Source of the DNA: Stentor roeselii
Lineage: Eukaryota; Ciliophora; Heterotrichea; Heterotrichida; Stentoridae
Assembly: GCA_006503475.1 (NCBI GenBank)
Contig: RSEH01000077.1
Span: 1 to 64,000, forward strand
DNA: 64,000 nucleotides
Direction of reading: 5' to 3'
Of the stretch, positions 1 through 9,527 are shown piece after piece. The number at the start of each line of letters is the position of its first letter. Within the stretch, counting starts at the first letter, position 1. The notes beneath the pieces are model-generated. The model worked only from the letters and a program-made list of their open reading frames with translations. It ran no database searches and was not told the DNA's origin. The translations under genes were made by a program, and so were the position numbers.

Positions 1-62
1 GAGCAGCTGTTTTTCGGACTGCCTGGGCAGCCCTCGTAGGAACACTTTACGATATCCTCCAT
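1..62 (-). CDS. 5' end of a protein gene cut by the window edge
   Basis: Reading leftwards from an ATG at 62-60 there are 20 open codons to the edge, beginning MEDIVKCSYEGCPGSPKN. The Cys spacing (CSYEGC, then another Cys) suggests a Cys-rich or zinc-binding amino terminus, but too little is visible to name a family. The ATG is preceded on the sense strand by CCTTATAATTA, the same TATAA-next-to-ATG arrangement seen at many certain genes here, which is the main reason for accepting this start. The base composition is also much richer in GC than the 1 kb to its right. Confidence 0.55.
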   Translation of the reverse strand, partial: MEDIVKCSYEGCPGSPKNSC

Positions 63-1014
63 TAATTATAAGGGAAAATAAATGGAATTTTAGATGGAAT
101 TAGGAGATTTGAAGTTTTGGAATCCTGATTGTTTAATTGTCTTGGTAATCAGGGTCTTGGGGTTTAAGTGTCTATATTTTAGGAATAAATATGAAAGATA
201 AATATAAAAATTTCTAAGTCAATTTGGATTTTATCATATTAAATTGAGAAGAGTTGGATTTTGTTTGTTTAAAGTGTTCGATATGCAAGGAAAATCAAAT
301 TTATAGTAATTGATTTAAATTATATGATGAATTAGAATGCTTAGAATATTTTACTCTGCCCTTGTAGCGAATTCAGTAATCATTTCAGGTCGTAAGAACA
401 TTACTTGTAAAATAGCTGAGCACTGCACCTTTAATAAGCTATTTACAAAGGAAATATATATTTATCTCTTATCAAACATCGCAAATTTGTGAAGAGATTA
501 TAGTTGATAAATCACTGAAAGAAGTTAATAAAATCAATTAAATAGAAAAATTGACATTCAGGAGCATTTTAATTCTTCAAACTTATATTATATACATATT
601 AACCTTACAATAAGGCTTAATCGTTCGATTACAGTTTTTCCTTATTCATAACGTTTTGGATATCTTTGAAAATTTTGTTTTACTGTTTTAGAAGTAAAAA
701 AATATTTTGAAAAGCAACTAAGATTGATATTCTATGACATAATTTTATTTTCTTTATAATAAGAATTTCTATAAAGCATCTTGAAATAATTAAAGCCCGT
801 ATATCTATCAAAACTGAAACACTAAATTCTAAAAAAATGTTTTTTCATAAATTTATAGCTAGAAACATTAATGCTTATCCTAAGAAGATATTAGCCTTTC
901 ATTGAACTTCTATTCTAATTAAACTATAAATCACTCAGGAGTTCGAGTAACAGTTTCTATATAAATAACTTCGTTTGTTTCTACAGGCATGACTGAAGCA
1001 GCAGTTAAAAACTA
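63..1014. other. AT-rich intergenic stretch
   Basis: Nearly 1 kb of AT-rich sequence with no coherent reading frame on either strand and no repeat that I can see. It would hold the upstream region of the leftward edge gene. Confidence 0.6.
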
Positions 1015-1236
1015 CCTAGCACTGATTTTTGTACCTTAAGGCACAGTTCCTTAATCGACTGTACAATTAGAATAGCAGAAACTAAAGTTTGAATGGCTAT
1101 AGTACCATAATTCAGTAAACGATCCCACTTTCAAGCTTAGATATTGTTCATTATTAGGACTACTGAAGAAAAACATTGAAACCATCATAACTTCTAAAGT
1201 GCAGCTTTCTCCGAAATAAGAACTGAATCCTATCAA
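1015..1236 (-). pseudogene. possible relic exon of a secreted/membrane protein
   Basis: A 61-codon leftward frame reads like an extracellular domain (GFSSYFGESCTLEV, then FSFCYSNC). It has no ATG of its own at the left end of the protein and is preceded by an in-frame stop. It ends at a perfect 15-nt intron-like string (1064 to 1050, GTACAGTCGATTAAG, with the A at position 10 found in all proven introns); removing it continues the frame for a dozen residues to a TAG at 1017-1015. The Gly/Phe/Cys flavour faintly recalls the membrane-proximal domain of the kelch receptor-like gene at 1457-4789, so it may be a decayed end of a neighbouring relative. This is weak evidence. Confidence 0.22.
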
Positions 1237-1456
1237 CTTTTCCTTAAAAGAAAAAAACCATTAAATAGTCATTGACTTAATGTAGTAAAATAAATCGCTA
1301 AAATTACATATTAATTAAAGACACTTAAAATCATTAGAAATCAATTCAAATTACTAATTTGCTAGTTTAAGATAACTCAAACCTTTAACTTACTTTTTTA
1401 CAAAAATTATGAAACAAATTTGACTAAATAGAGTTTAATATTTACCTTATAAAAAT

Positions 1457-4400
1457 CTAGCTTAAATCTGTTATTTTAACGTCTTGATTACTTTTTTCCT
1501 TATAAAATTCATCAAAATTGCATATGTCAATCTCACTCCGATGATGAATTATCCTAAGGGTAGATATTCTTCTTTGCCTTCTTTTCGTATAAATCTCGCT
1601 TACTGACTCATAAAAAGCCATAAAGGTGGCGAAACTTCCCATAATCCCTAAAATTGAGCCAAAAATACTGCTCATGAACATAAAAACCGAATATTTTTCC
1701 AACCTAGTTATGATCAAAACGTTTTCACTTAATTTTAACTGAATTTTTATAAATAAACCTACCTGACTGTTGAATCTGGATAAAAATTACGAAAACTCGT
1801 CTAATGTTGAACCTATTTCATGAGTTTTTGTGTCGATTATATGAAATCCTGTGAGTTTTGTGTTAAAGGATTTTGAGTCTGAGTAAAACACCTAAATAAA
1901 TATCACTGATGGAATTAAAGTAAAAGTGAACTCGCTTGGTCGAAAGCCTCTAATTACATGAGAAACGTTTTTAGGGTAAAGTGGCACAAAAATCTCGCTT
2001 TTAAGTCCAGGTATCGAAGAAGTCGAACTTATTTTAACAGATATGTAAGAACAGTAAATAATAGGATGAGTGAATCCGATATCAATTTCCCCATTTTCAG
2101 TTATTTCAAAGTTTTTAAAAAGATAATCAACGTGGCAGTTGTTATTTTTTAAAGTAAAAAATTTCGATGAAAACTGAAACTTTATTGATTTCTTAGCAAT
2201 TAAAAAATAACTTTCGTTACAGTATCCGGTAAAACTAAAAAAAGTGGCATTTAAAATAAGTTCAGCTGCTGAGACTTTTTCATGAACTGTCAATAAAGGC
2301 ACTAAAGACTTGGTTTCAGTGATATTATCTTCGATAAAACTGAAAAGATTGTAAACTGAAAAAAACAACGCTAAAATAATAAAAGTAAATGAAAAGTACC
2401 CTCCAATTACTGTTTTTCTATAAATCACCGGCACATTCAGCTCCTGAGAATGCTGGTCAATGAAAATATCTAATTTTTTCACTTTTTCCCTGAATATCTT
2501 AAAAAATATCAACAATCCAAGCAAAAAAGTCGAAATTACCAAAAAAGAAATCAAAAAAATATCAAACAAATCATCAATTTTGCTAGTTTGGGATTTAAAG
2601 TCTTCAGGCTGGTTCGAATAACTGTTTAAAAGCATAAACCCCTGCAAAACTGTCTTCGAGCCGACAGGACAAAAGCCGTTCGAATAGCATTTTTTACAGA
2701 ATCTTTGCCCTTTAGCTTCATTAAACTCTCCAAACCCACAAGGAGTGCACATTTGCCTCTCTTCTGCTCCTTCCAACTGAAAAAAACTTCCAGGAGCACA
2801 AGGTAGACACTCTCCCGAGGTCCAAAAATATCCAGGTTTGCAAGGCAAGCATTTTCCTGCAGTAATATTTCCAAAGCGACAAGTGAGATTCAAGTCCTCC
2901 AGTTTGAACAGTTGATTTTTCGGACGAGAACTTGTAAAAAAGCCACTTTTTGAAGCAACCCCTCCAAATATAAAAAAATTCTGACCAAGATGGGCAGAAG
3001 TGTGACTTGTCACCCAGAGCATGTCAGAGACAGGGTAGGCTTCAATGGTCTTTTCCTGAAGGCTGAGCTTCAGAATCGATGTGGAAAGCTCTCGACCTGA
3101 TCGGCCTCCTATGAGGAAAGTCCATGAGTTGTCCATGTTCAATGAAAAGTCCTGCAACATCAAATAATCGCTTTTCCAGTGCAATGATGCCTTAATAGTT
3201 TGATTTTCCTTTAAAAAGTCAGTCAACGTGATTTTGAAGACTGAGTCGTTAACCTCATTGTTTTCAGTCAAGCCTCCAATCAGGTAAATAAAAAAAGATT
3301 CCGCAGTCTTTTCGAATGCGCATCGATAGTTTTTTATTTTTAAAATTTTTTCGTTTTGGATTTCAAGTTTTGTGAAGGTGCTTGAAGTGTAGTCGAAAGT
3401 CCAGAAATCGTTTTGGGCGGATTTGTCGTCTTGGCCGCCGAATATGAGAGTTTTGAAGGAATAGGTGGAGACGCAACTTGAGTGACGAGGACTCATATTA
3501 CCCCCTGATGTTTTGTATGGAACCCAGATGAGTGATTTGGGAAGAAACATATAAACATCAGAGAGAATTGAATTTATTGACCTTCCACCTACAATTACAA
3601 GCGCAACTCCTGGAATAATATCATTTCCAGCCAGCTCTCTTGGTTCAGGCTGTTCTCCAGTAGTCTGCACAAATTCCCACCTATCTACCTTAACATCATA
3701 TTTCCAAATATCATTCAATAAAACCCCATCAAAGCCAATCCCTCCAAAAATATAAACCGAGTTACTATAAACCCAACTTACATGATTTTTCCTAGCAACA
3801 GGAAAATCGCTTGAAAAAGTTAAATTCTGTAGGCTTCGACTTTCAAAAAAATACGCTCGAAGTGAGTTTTCGTAGCTTTTTGCAGTTCTTCCAAGTGAAA
3901 AAATCACCATATTTTGAAACACCTGAGCCGATGACCCATAAAGATACTCCTCACTATTTGAATTTTCCCATTTTAAACTAAGCAGGTCTAGTTCAAGGAC
4001 TTCAGCAAACTTTTGACTTCCCGAATACCCGAAAAAGACGAGCAAGGTATTGTTGAAGACTGCAGATATTTGCCCTTTTCTTGAAAGTATCATGTTATTC
4101 GTTTTTACCTCAGACCAAAGGTAAGTAGTTAGGTCAAGTTTAAATAAAGAGCTATAAGGATTTTTGCCTTGGACTCCAGATAGGTAGAGAAAATCGTTGT
4201 GGAAGACTAGAGACGCTTCAGTCATTTTCCCTGGATTACCTTGGGTTTTGCTTTGCACTTCTAGCGTTTCAGTGTTAATTCTGATTAAGTTTTACAAATA
4301 AAAAGTGTCCAGGATTCCAGATGATGATACACCTCCGTATAAGGCTAAATATCTAGAAGACTTGAAGGTAAACAGGCAGTCTGCTGAATCGATTGAAGGG

Positions 4401-4789
4401 TAAATCAAATCTCCTGTTAAGGATTCTTGAGTCCAGTGTAAAAGTTCCAGATTGAAAGAGTACAAAGCTTCTGAGATTCCGTTTTCGTTCAGACCAAACA
4501 ACACTTTAAATTGATTTTTAGAATCAATAAATGACTTACTTCGAGATAATGCTGGAGGTAATAAAGATGACTGAGGAATAATTTCTTGCCAGTAAAAATT
4601 CAGTAAATCGTAAGAGAACAATGAAGAACTAAAAGAATTGTCTGATTTTTCTCCGCCGTAATGATAGACCGTCGATTTTACTGCAGCAGAAGTTGAGTGA
4701 ATTAGTCTCTCAGGAGGGGATCTTGACTTTGGTAGCTGTTCAATATTTAAACAAATTCCTGCATAGGCTAAAAATAAAAGCTTTATCAT
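1457..4789 (-). CDS. kelch-repeat, Cys-rich, multi-pass membrane receptor-like protein (4 exons)
   Basis: Three 15-nt introns (4281-4295, 1892-1906, 1776-1790) join four frames into a protein of about 1095 residues. It starts MIKLLFLAYAGICLN, a convincing signal peptide, at an ATG abutted by TTTATAA. Kelch-type blades with repeated GG and W motifs (IFGGIGFDG, LIGGRSG, YLIGGLTEN) fill roughly residues 30-610. A Cys-rich stalk of growth-factor-receptor style (CLPCKPGYF, CAPGSFFQLEG, CTPCGFGEF) follows at about 615-700, then two membrane segments near 730-755 and 780-800, a second extracytoplasmic domain, and a third membrane segment that lies only in the last exon (FMFMSSIFGSILGIMGSF). The tail is short and basic. 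The role is unknown; the architecture suggests a cell-surface adhesion or sensing protein. Without the introns it would look like three separate genes. Confidence 0.85.
1776..1790 (-). other. 15-nt intron 3 of the kelch receptor-like gene
   Basis: Sense sequence GTAATTTTTATCCAG carries the in-frame TAA. Removal fuses LDEFS to FNSQVGLF and so adds the last membrane segment. Confidence 0.9.
1892..1906 (-). other. 15-nt intron 2 of the kelch receptor-like gene
   Basis: Sense sequence GTGATATTTATTTAG ends in the in-frame TAG. It starts GTG rather than GTA, the only such case here. Removal gives PSVFYSDSKSFNTKLTGF in frame. Confidence 0.88.
4281..4295 (-). other. 15-nt intron 1 of the kelch receptor-like gene
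   Basis: Sense sequence GTAAAACTTAATCAG contains the in-frame TAA. Its removal joins FYL to INTETLEVQSKTQ, the start of the long second frame. Confidence 0.93.
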
Positions 4790-5829
4790 TTATAAACTAA
4801 TAACAAGAAACTAGTTTCTTGGATGATCAATTTTAGGAGAACTACTGAGTGAATAAGGACATCCTTAACTTTGAAAAAAAGTGCTTACCCTTTTATAAAC
4901 GTTCTTTCACTTTGAATTATACAGGTGAATTTATAATATTGGAGATTTTAGGTTATGATCTACCTATATTAGAAATTAAGTTTACATGCTCACCTCAATT
5001 AAACCAGCAGAGTTTTTAGTTTAAAATTTTAAGATTCAGAATTGGAACAGAAGCAAATTTACAAGATTGAAATTATTCTAGCTTTATAAAGGAGTTTGTT
5101 TCTTATATATCATATATTTTAGATTTTCCGTTGAAAATGACTCAGAGATGAACAGAGGATATATTACCAAAAGTAAAAGCCTCGTGCCAATTATATGATG
5201 AAGATGGGGTGGTTGCAAGATGAATGACTGATTAGCTATTAGATTGACTTGAGTTGAGTCCAAAATATCATAAGGTTTGTGTTGATCTCAATTTAATCAG
5301 GATTACTTTTATCTTGAGTTAAACTATGTTAAGCACATTTTTTTTCTGATTCTTAGAAGTATTCATATTTTCTAATGCAATATTCAATGAATTAAATAAT
5401 ATTGTGTCGTATAAATAACTATATGTTTAGTGAGGCTCTAGAATAAACCTCCCTTAGTCTCAAAAAATTATTTAACGTATTATTAGAATTGAAAATAGTG
5501 TTTGTATATTCTTAAATAATAAAACACCTTAGGAAAAGTTTCTTTCAGGTCTTGACCAAATTGAGGTGAATGGTCAGGGTTAAGCTGCTTCAACCTGAGC
5601 AAGGCCTGCCAAAAAAGGTTAAATTTAGTTTTCCAAAAGACTCTTGATATCAAATAAACAACTTATCCTTCTTATAAAAAACTATCTAAGATCTTATTCC
5701 CTGCTCACTTTACTTAACATCCAACCTTAGGCAAAGCCCAAAGCGAGAAAACATTGAAAAGGCTACAGAAAATTCTCAAGCATTGAATATTAGAAGTCCT
5801 GAACGATAAAGCTTTCCTTATAAAAAGTC
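4790..5829. other. intergenic, no gene recognised
   Basis: About 1 kb of AT-rich sequence without a supportable frame on either strand. A slightly GC-richer patch at about 5545-5620 shows no RNA fold or motif that I recognise. Confidence 0.55.
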
Positions 5830-6062
5830 ATGGATTTCTTCAAGTGCAACTCAGAAGTACCTGCATTACTTCAATTTCTTGTATCACTTATTCTCTTCAT
5901 GATAATGCCACCTGGGAAGACATAACTTTTAAAATTAAGAAGATCAAATATTCTCCAGCTTTGAAAAAAGCCAAACTTGAAAATGCTTTTGAAAAACATG
6001 ATCCATTTGAGAACAGCCTGGAATATCAATTACAGCAGGTGGAGAAGAGTCTTATGTCTTAA
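5830..6062 (+). pseudogene. small broken or unusual gene
   Basis: An ATG at 5830, preceded by the typical CTTATAAAAAGTC, opens a 31-codon frame (MDFFKCNSEVPALLQF...) with a hydrophobic stretch, ending at a TAA. A second frame, offset by two bases, runs to a TAA at 6060-6062 and its last 55 codons look coding (WEDITFKIKKIKYSPALKKA, then an amphipathic helix). It has no ATG until its very end. No 15-nt GT-AG intron joins them; a 14-nt GT-AG string at 5844-5857 would restore the frame, but no proven intron here has that length. It may be a gene with a single frame break or a sequencing error. The family is not recognised. Confidence 0.35.
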
Positions 6063-6527
6063 TTGATGCTCTATGTTTGTTTAGCTGGAGTGTACCGTAT
6101 TCTTTCTGAATATGGATATTTAGCATAGACTTAATTTATTGCGAATTCAATCACTTGGATATTGGAAACTTTTCTTAATGCATTGCCTTGATTATCTTCT
6201 GATAAAAGTTGATTATTCATATCTGACTGATTTTGCAATTAATTATATGTATTTACAAGTATAATGAAAGTATAAAAATGTTGAACCTTAGAAAGAAGTT
6301 GACTTTATTTTTGATATGTAGGGTAAAATAGTAAGTTGTCAAGAATTTAGAACTAATTTAATAATTTGTGTTAAAAATAAATCAAATCTACATATTTGAG
6401 CAAATTTTATAACAACTTTATCAAAATATTTGATTAAAACAATAAAAAAGTCAAATACTTGAAAAAATATAGTTGAATGAGAAAATATAAACTAATAAAC
6501 ATATCCAATTAAATTTGATTCGATAAA
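6063..6527. other. intergenic, 3' flank of the fusion oxidase gene
   Basis: AT-rich sequence with no frame, repeat or motif that I can support. Confidence 0.55.
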
Positions 6528-9527
6528 CTAACTAAATAAGTGTCTATTGAAATTTGAATAAAACAGATTCCTTGAATCATACTTCTCCAAAGTTCTCTTT
6601 TCCCAATCCCAAGTATCATCCTCATCCCTATGTTCAGTAAAAGCATTCCTTATATCTTGAATGACAGGTTCACTATGCCAAGGCCCATTTTTAGCAGTAT
6701 AAGCCCATCCTTTAGACCACTCAACATAAACCCTAGCATGTTCCCCATTAAAAGTCTTATAAAGCCACGCTTCAAGCTCTTCATAAAATTCATAAGAATG
6801 TTGAGTACCAGGAAGACATAAAAGGTCGACCCACAAAGCCACATCCCATCCTTTTTCCTTGTCCAACTTATTATAAGCCAAAGCAGAGATGACAGGTCGA
6901 TTATATTCATCTTTGCAATCCTCAAAAATATGCTCATTTTTATCAAGTGCTGTGATTCTAATTTCCAGCGGAGAGTTCATCGGCCACTTCTTATTTCGAG
7001 CGTACTTTTGAACCATCTTGTTAAACTTCATTCCAAAATAATGACTGGCCTGCTGGATATAGCTTCGGTTCATGTGAATCGCGTAACCATTCGCTGTGAC
7101 TCTCAAGGTCTGATCTCGAACGTAAATTAAAGTATTTTTAGAAGGACCCCAAAGGTCAGTCAAGTTTTCTTCAACTAGTTTGCTGTTCGAGTAGTCTGAC
7201 ATGATTTGACATAATTTCGGAGTGAGTGAAGGACAGGTCAAGACTTTCCTTAAAAGATCAGTGATGTAGTCAGGATAAGAGTCTGAAAACGGATAATTGT
7301 TCATCCCTTCTACTTTCACGCTACCAATCGGCAATACCGGCTCATGTGTCCAGACTTTAGTCCAGGGAAATTCAGTGAAAGGAAACATAATAATCTCAAC
7401 TCTTCCTGATCTTTCCGCTAAATCTCCAATTGAATGAACAGGATTCGCGCCGTCTACAGGAGCAGCGAAAAGTGTATCGAAGCTAAGATCAACAATACTT
7501 TGACATCTTAAATTATAATTCGGAATCACCTTCATAGTGACTTGAACTACAATAGTCCTTCCAAGATGAGCGAGAAGTGCCTTGATGTCCTTGTCTTTTC
7601 TATCAAATTTCTTGACAGTGTATTTATGTGACCCGTTCTCAGTCACAACAGCCCAAAGTTCAACAACATGATTACTCAAAGACCCGTAGGACACATTAAA
7701 GTGTTCAGAATTGACAGGAATAGCAGTTCCATGTCCATTGATAGCCAGCATGCCTCCAATAGTCAAATGCGCAGGTGCCGGGATGTGCGGGAAACTCCAT
7801 CCAGGGGCATCTCCATTTCCTTCCTGCTGCTCTAAAAATGTCATCAACTCGCCTTGAGTCGTTCCAGCTGAAACTGTGACTGTCGGGCCATAAGGACCTG
7901 TCGGGTTGAACTGCATCGGAGCAGGGTACTTGGTTAAGTCGACTAACAAGACTTTGCCTTTCTCGTTGTTTACAATCGTCAGAGGAGACCAGCCGTGAAC
8001 GACTCCTCGAGGTCTGATTAAATAACCGTTCTCTGCTCCCCAGTCACAAATCAAGCAGAGTTCTTCGAAGTTCTTCGGAGCAGCAGTCCAGATTTTTTCA
8101 GCTGTGATGGTCCTGTCCCAATTGGTGTAGTGAACCTTGTTGACTATCACTGGATGAACCCAGTTCGAAGGGGCTTCATCTACATTCTCATTGATCACTT
8201 TCTCAAAGTCAATACTCATGTAATCACAATGAAGCAAATTGCTATTTACTGTAAAAACTGCAGTTTTTCCGTTTAATACGAATTTCACTTGCTGCACTGA
8301 TGTCACATCTGTTAGAACTTTCGGCTTCGCAACGACGTTTAAATTTTCACCGACGTGAAAAGCGGTCGAGGCTAAGTCTATTGCTTGCTTTTTGATGAAA
8401 GGAATCATGTTGTTGCTGTGGTCTGAGATGTAGTCTCCATTTGTTACAACAAAGTCCATAAAGGTCAAAGTGTGATTTTTTACTTTTATGAATTGAGCTG
8501 GAATCGGAACTGAAGAGTGTTGAAAAGTCCTTCGAATTTTACCGTAGTCTTCAAATCTGACCTTGTCTATCGTGTAACTGTTCAGTTCTTTTTGTCCTTT
8601 CGGCTTGATCCAGAACTTGGGATAAGAAGGAAACACGATGTCTTCTCGAACGATCACTGGAGAATAATGCTCTTCTGGCCTACTTTCAAAGGAAACTCCG
8701 TATTTTAATATTGAAGTTGACTTTGACTTGTAAATGAAAATGTCTAGATTCGCTCTTCCGTCTTCTAAAGTACCTCCTGTTATAAAGGCATTTGATCCTT
8801 TTGTTACGCACATCGGGTTCACAAGGCCCACTGGCAGTGAAAAAGGCTCAACTCGTAGATCCCAATGCGCTATTCCGAGAGAAAAGACTTTTTTAGAAGG
8901 ATAATATTGAGACCCGTCAAAAACTTTCCCTCCTACAAAGTAAATTCGATTGTCCAGCAAGAAAACTCCTGAAGCGATGATTGAATTCAAGTTAAAGTTA
9001 ATTTCTTCCAGGTTCAAATCATCGAAAGTCTTTTGATGTCCTACCAGGGAAAAGAAGTTGTCCTTCTTGATCTCATTGTAAGAAATTTCAGTCCATTCGC
9101 GGCGGTTCCTATTGTAAAGCATGACAGGTCCTCCTTGAATGGCTGCTGAATGTTCGTTTGACTCAATTGTTGTTCCTACAAAGTACAAAGTTCCATCTTG
9201 CACAAATATTTGACCTTCTTTCGTTCTTCGAGGAGGTGATTCGAATTGATGGATCTTATGGTCAGAGCAGTTGATGTAAAAAGCATTGCAGGTGGGATTG
9301 TTTAGCAAGTTCGAACCTCCGACTACGACTATTTTGTCGTTTTCTAAGGTTGATATCGCTGAGTCGTGGTAAATCTTTATCTTTCCTTTGACTTTCAGCT
9401 TGTTTACTCTCTCAGATGTCACTTCGTAAAGGTTTTTATTGTGTCTGGAGAAGTAATAAAACTTGTTGACCTCTTTCTTGATACTTTCTTGGTCAGGGTC
9501 AGAGCTTTTAGAACTATCAGATCCCAT
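6528..9527 (-). CDS. kelch-like propeller fused to a VAO-type (cholesterol-oxidase-like) flavoprotein oxidase
   Basis: One unbroken frame of 999 codons starts MGSDSSKSSDPDQ at an ATG preceded by CCTTATAAAT. Residues about 40-340 carry spaced GG-containing strands (VVVGGSNLL, YFVGGKVFDG, FITGGTLEDG), which I read as a kelch-type propeller. From about residue 495 the protein changes to an FAD-linked oxidase: RPRGVVHGWSP near 504-514 has the loop His that carries covalent FAD in this superfamily, and GGMLAINGHGTAIP near 590 matches the second FAD-binding motif of class II cholesterol oxidases. RVEIIMFPFTEFPWTKVW near 714 matches their substrate-binding domain. The final 250 residues stay collinear with that domain. 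Known relatives oxidise sterols or alcohols with O2; the substrate here is unknown. No signal peptide or membrane segment is evident. MGSDSS could be N-myristoylated. Confidence 0.88.
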   Translation of the reverse strand: MGSDSSKSSDPDQESIKKEVNKFYYFSRHNKNLYEVTSERVNKLKVKGKIKIYHDSAISTLENDKIVVVGGSNLLNNPTCNAFYINCSDHKIHQFESPPRRTKEGQIFVQDGTLYFVGTTIESNEHSAAIQGGPVMLYNRNRREWTEISYNEIKKDNFFSLVGHQKTFDDLNLEEINFNLNSIIASGVFLLDNRIYFVGGKVFDGSQYYPSKKVFSLGIAHWDLRVEPFSLPVGLVNPMCVTKGSNAFITGGTLEDGRANLDIFIYKSKSTSILKYGVSFESRPEEHYSPVIVREDIVFPSYPKFWIKPKGQKELNSYTIDKVRFEDYGKIRRTFQHSSVPIPAQFIKVKNHTLTFMDFVVTNGDYISDHSNNMIPFIKKQAIDLASTAFHVGENLNVVAKPKVLTDVTSVQQVKFVLNGKTAVFTVNSNLLHCDYMSIDFEKVINENVDEAPSNWVHPVIVNKVHYTNWDRTITAEKIWTAAPKNFEELCLICDWGAENGYLIRPRGVVHGWSPLTIVNNEKGKVLLVDLTKYPAPMQFNPTGPYGPTVTVSAGTTQGELMTFLEQQEGNGDAPGWSFPHIPAPAHLTIGGMLAINGHGTAIPVNSEHFNVSYGSLSNHVVELWAVVTENGSHKYTVKKFDRKDKDIKALLAHLGRTIVVQVTMKVIPNYNLRCQSIVDLSFDTLFAAPVDGANPVHSIGDLAERSGRVEIIMFPFTEFPWTKVWTHEPVLPIGSVKVEGMNNYPFSDSYPDYITDLLRKVLTCPSLTPKLCQIMSDYSNSKLVEENLTDLWGPSKNTLIYVRDQTLRVTANGYAIHMNRSYIQQASHYFGMKFNKMVQKYARNKKWPMNSPLEIRITALDKNEHIFEDCKDEYNRPVISALAYNKLDKEKGWDVALWVDLLCLPGTQHSYEFYEELEAWLYKTFNGEHARVYVEWSKGWAYTAKNGPWHSEPVIQDIRNAFTEHRDEDDTWDWEKRTLEKYDSRNLFYSNFNRHLFS

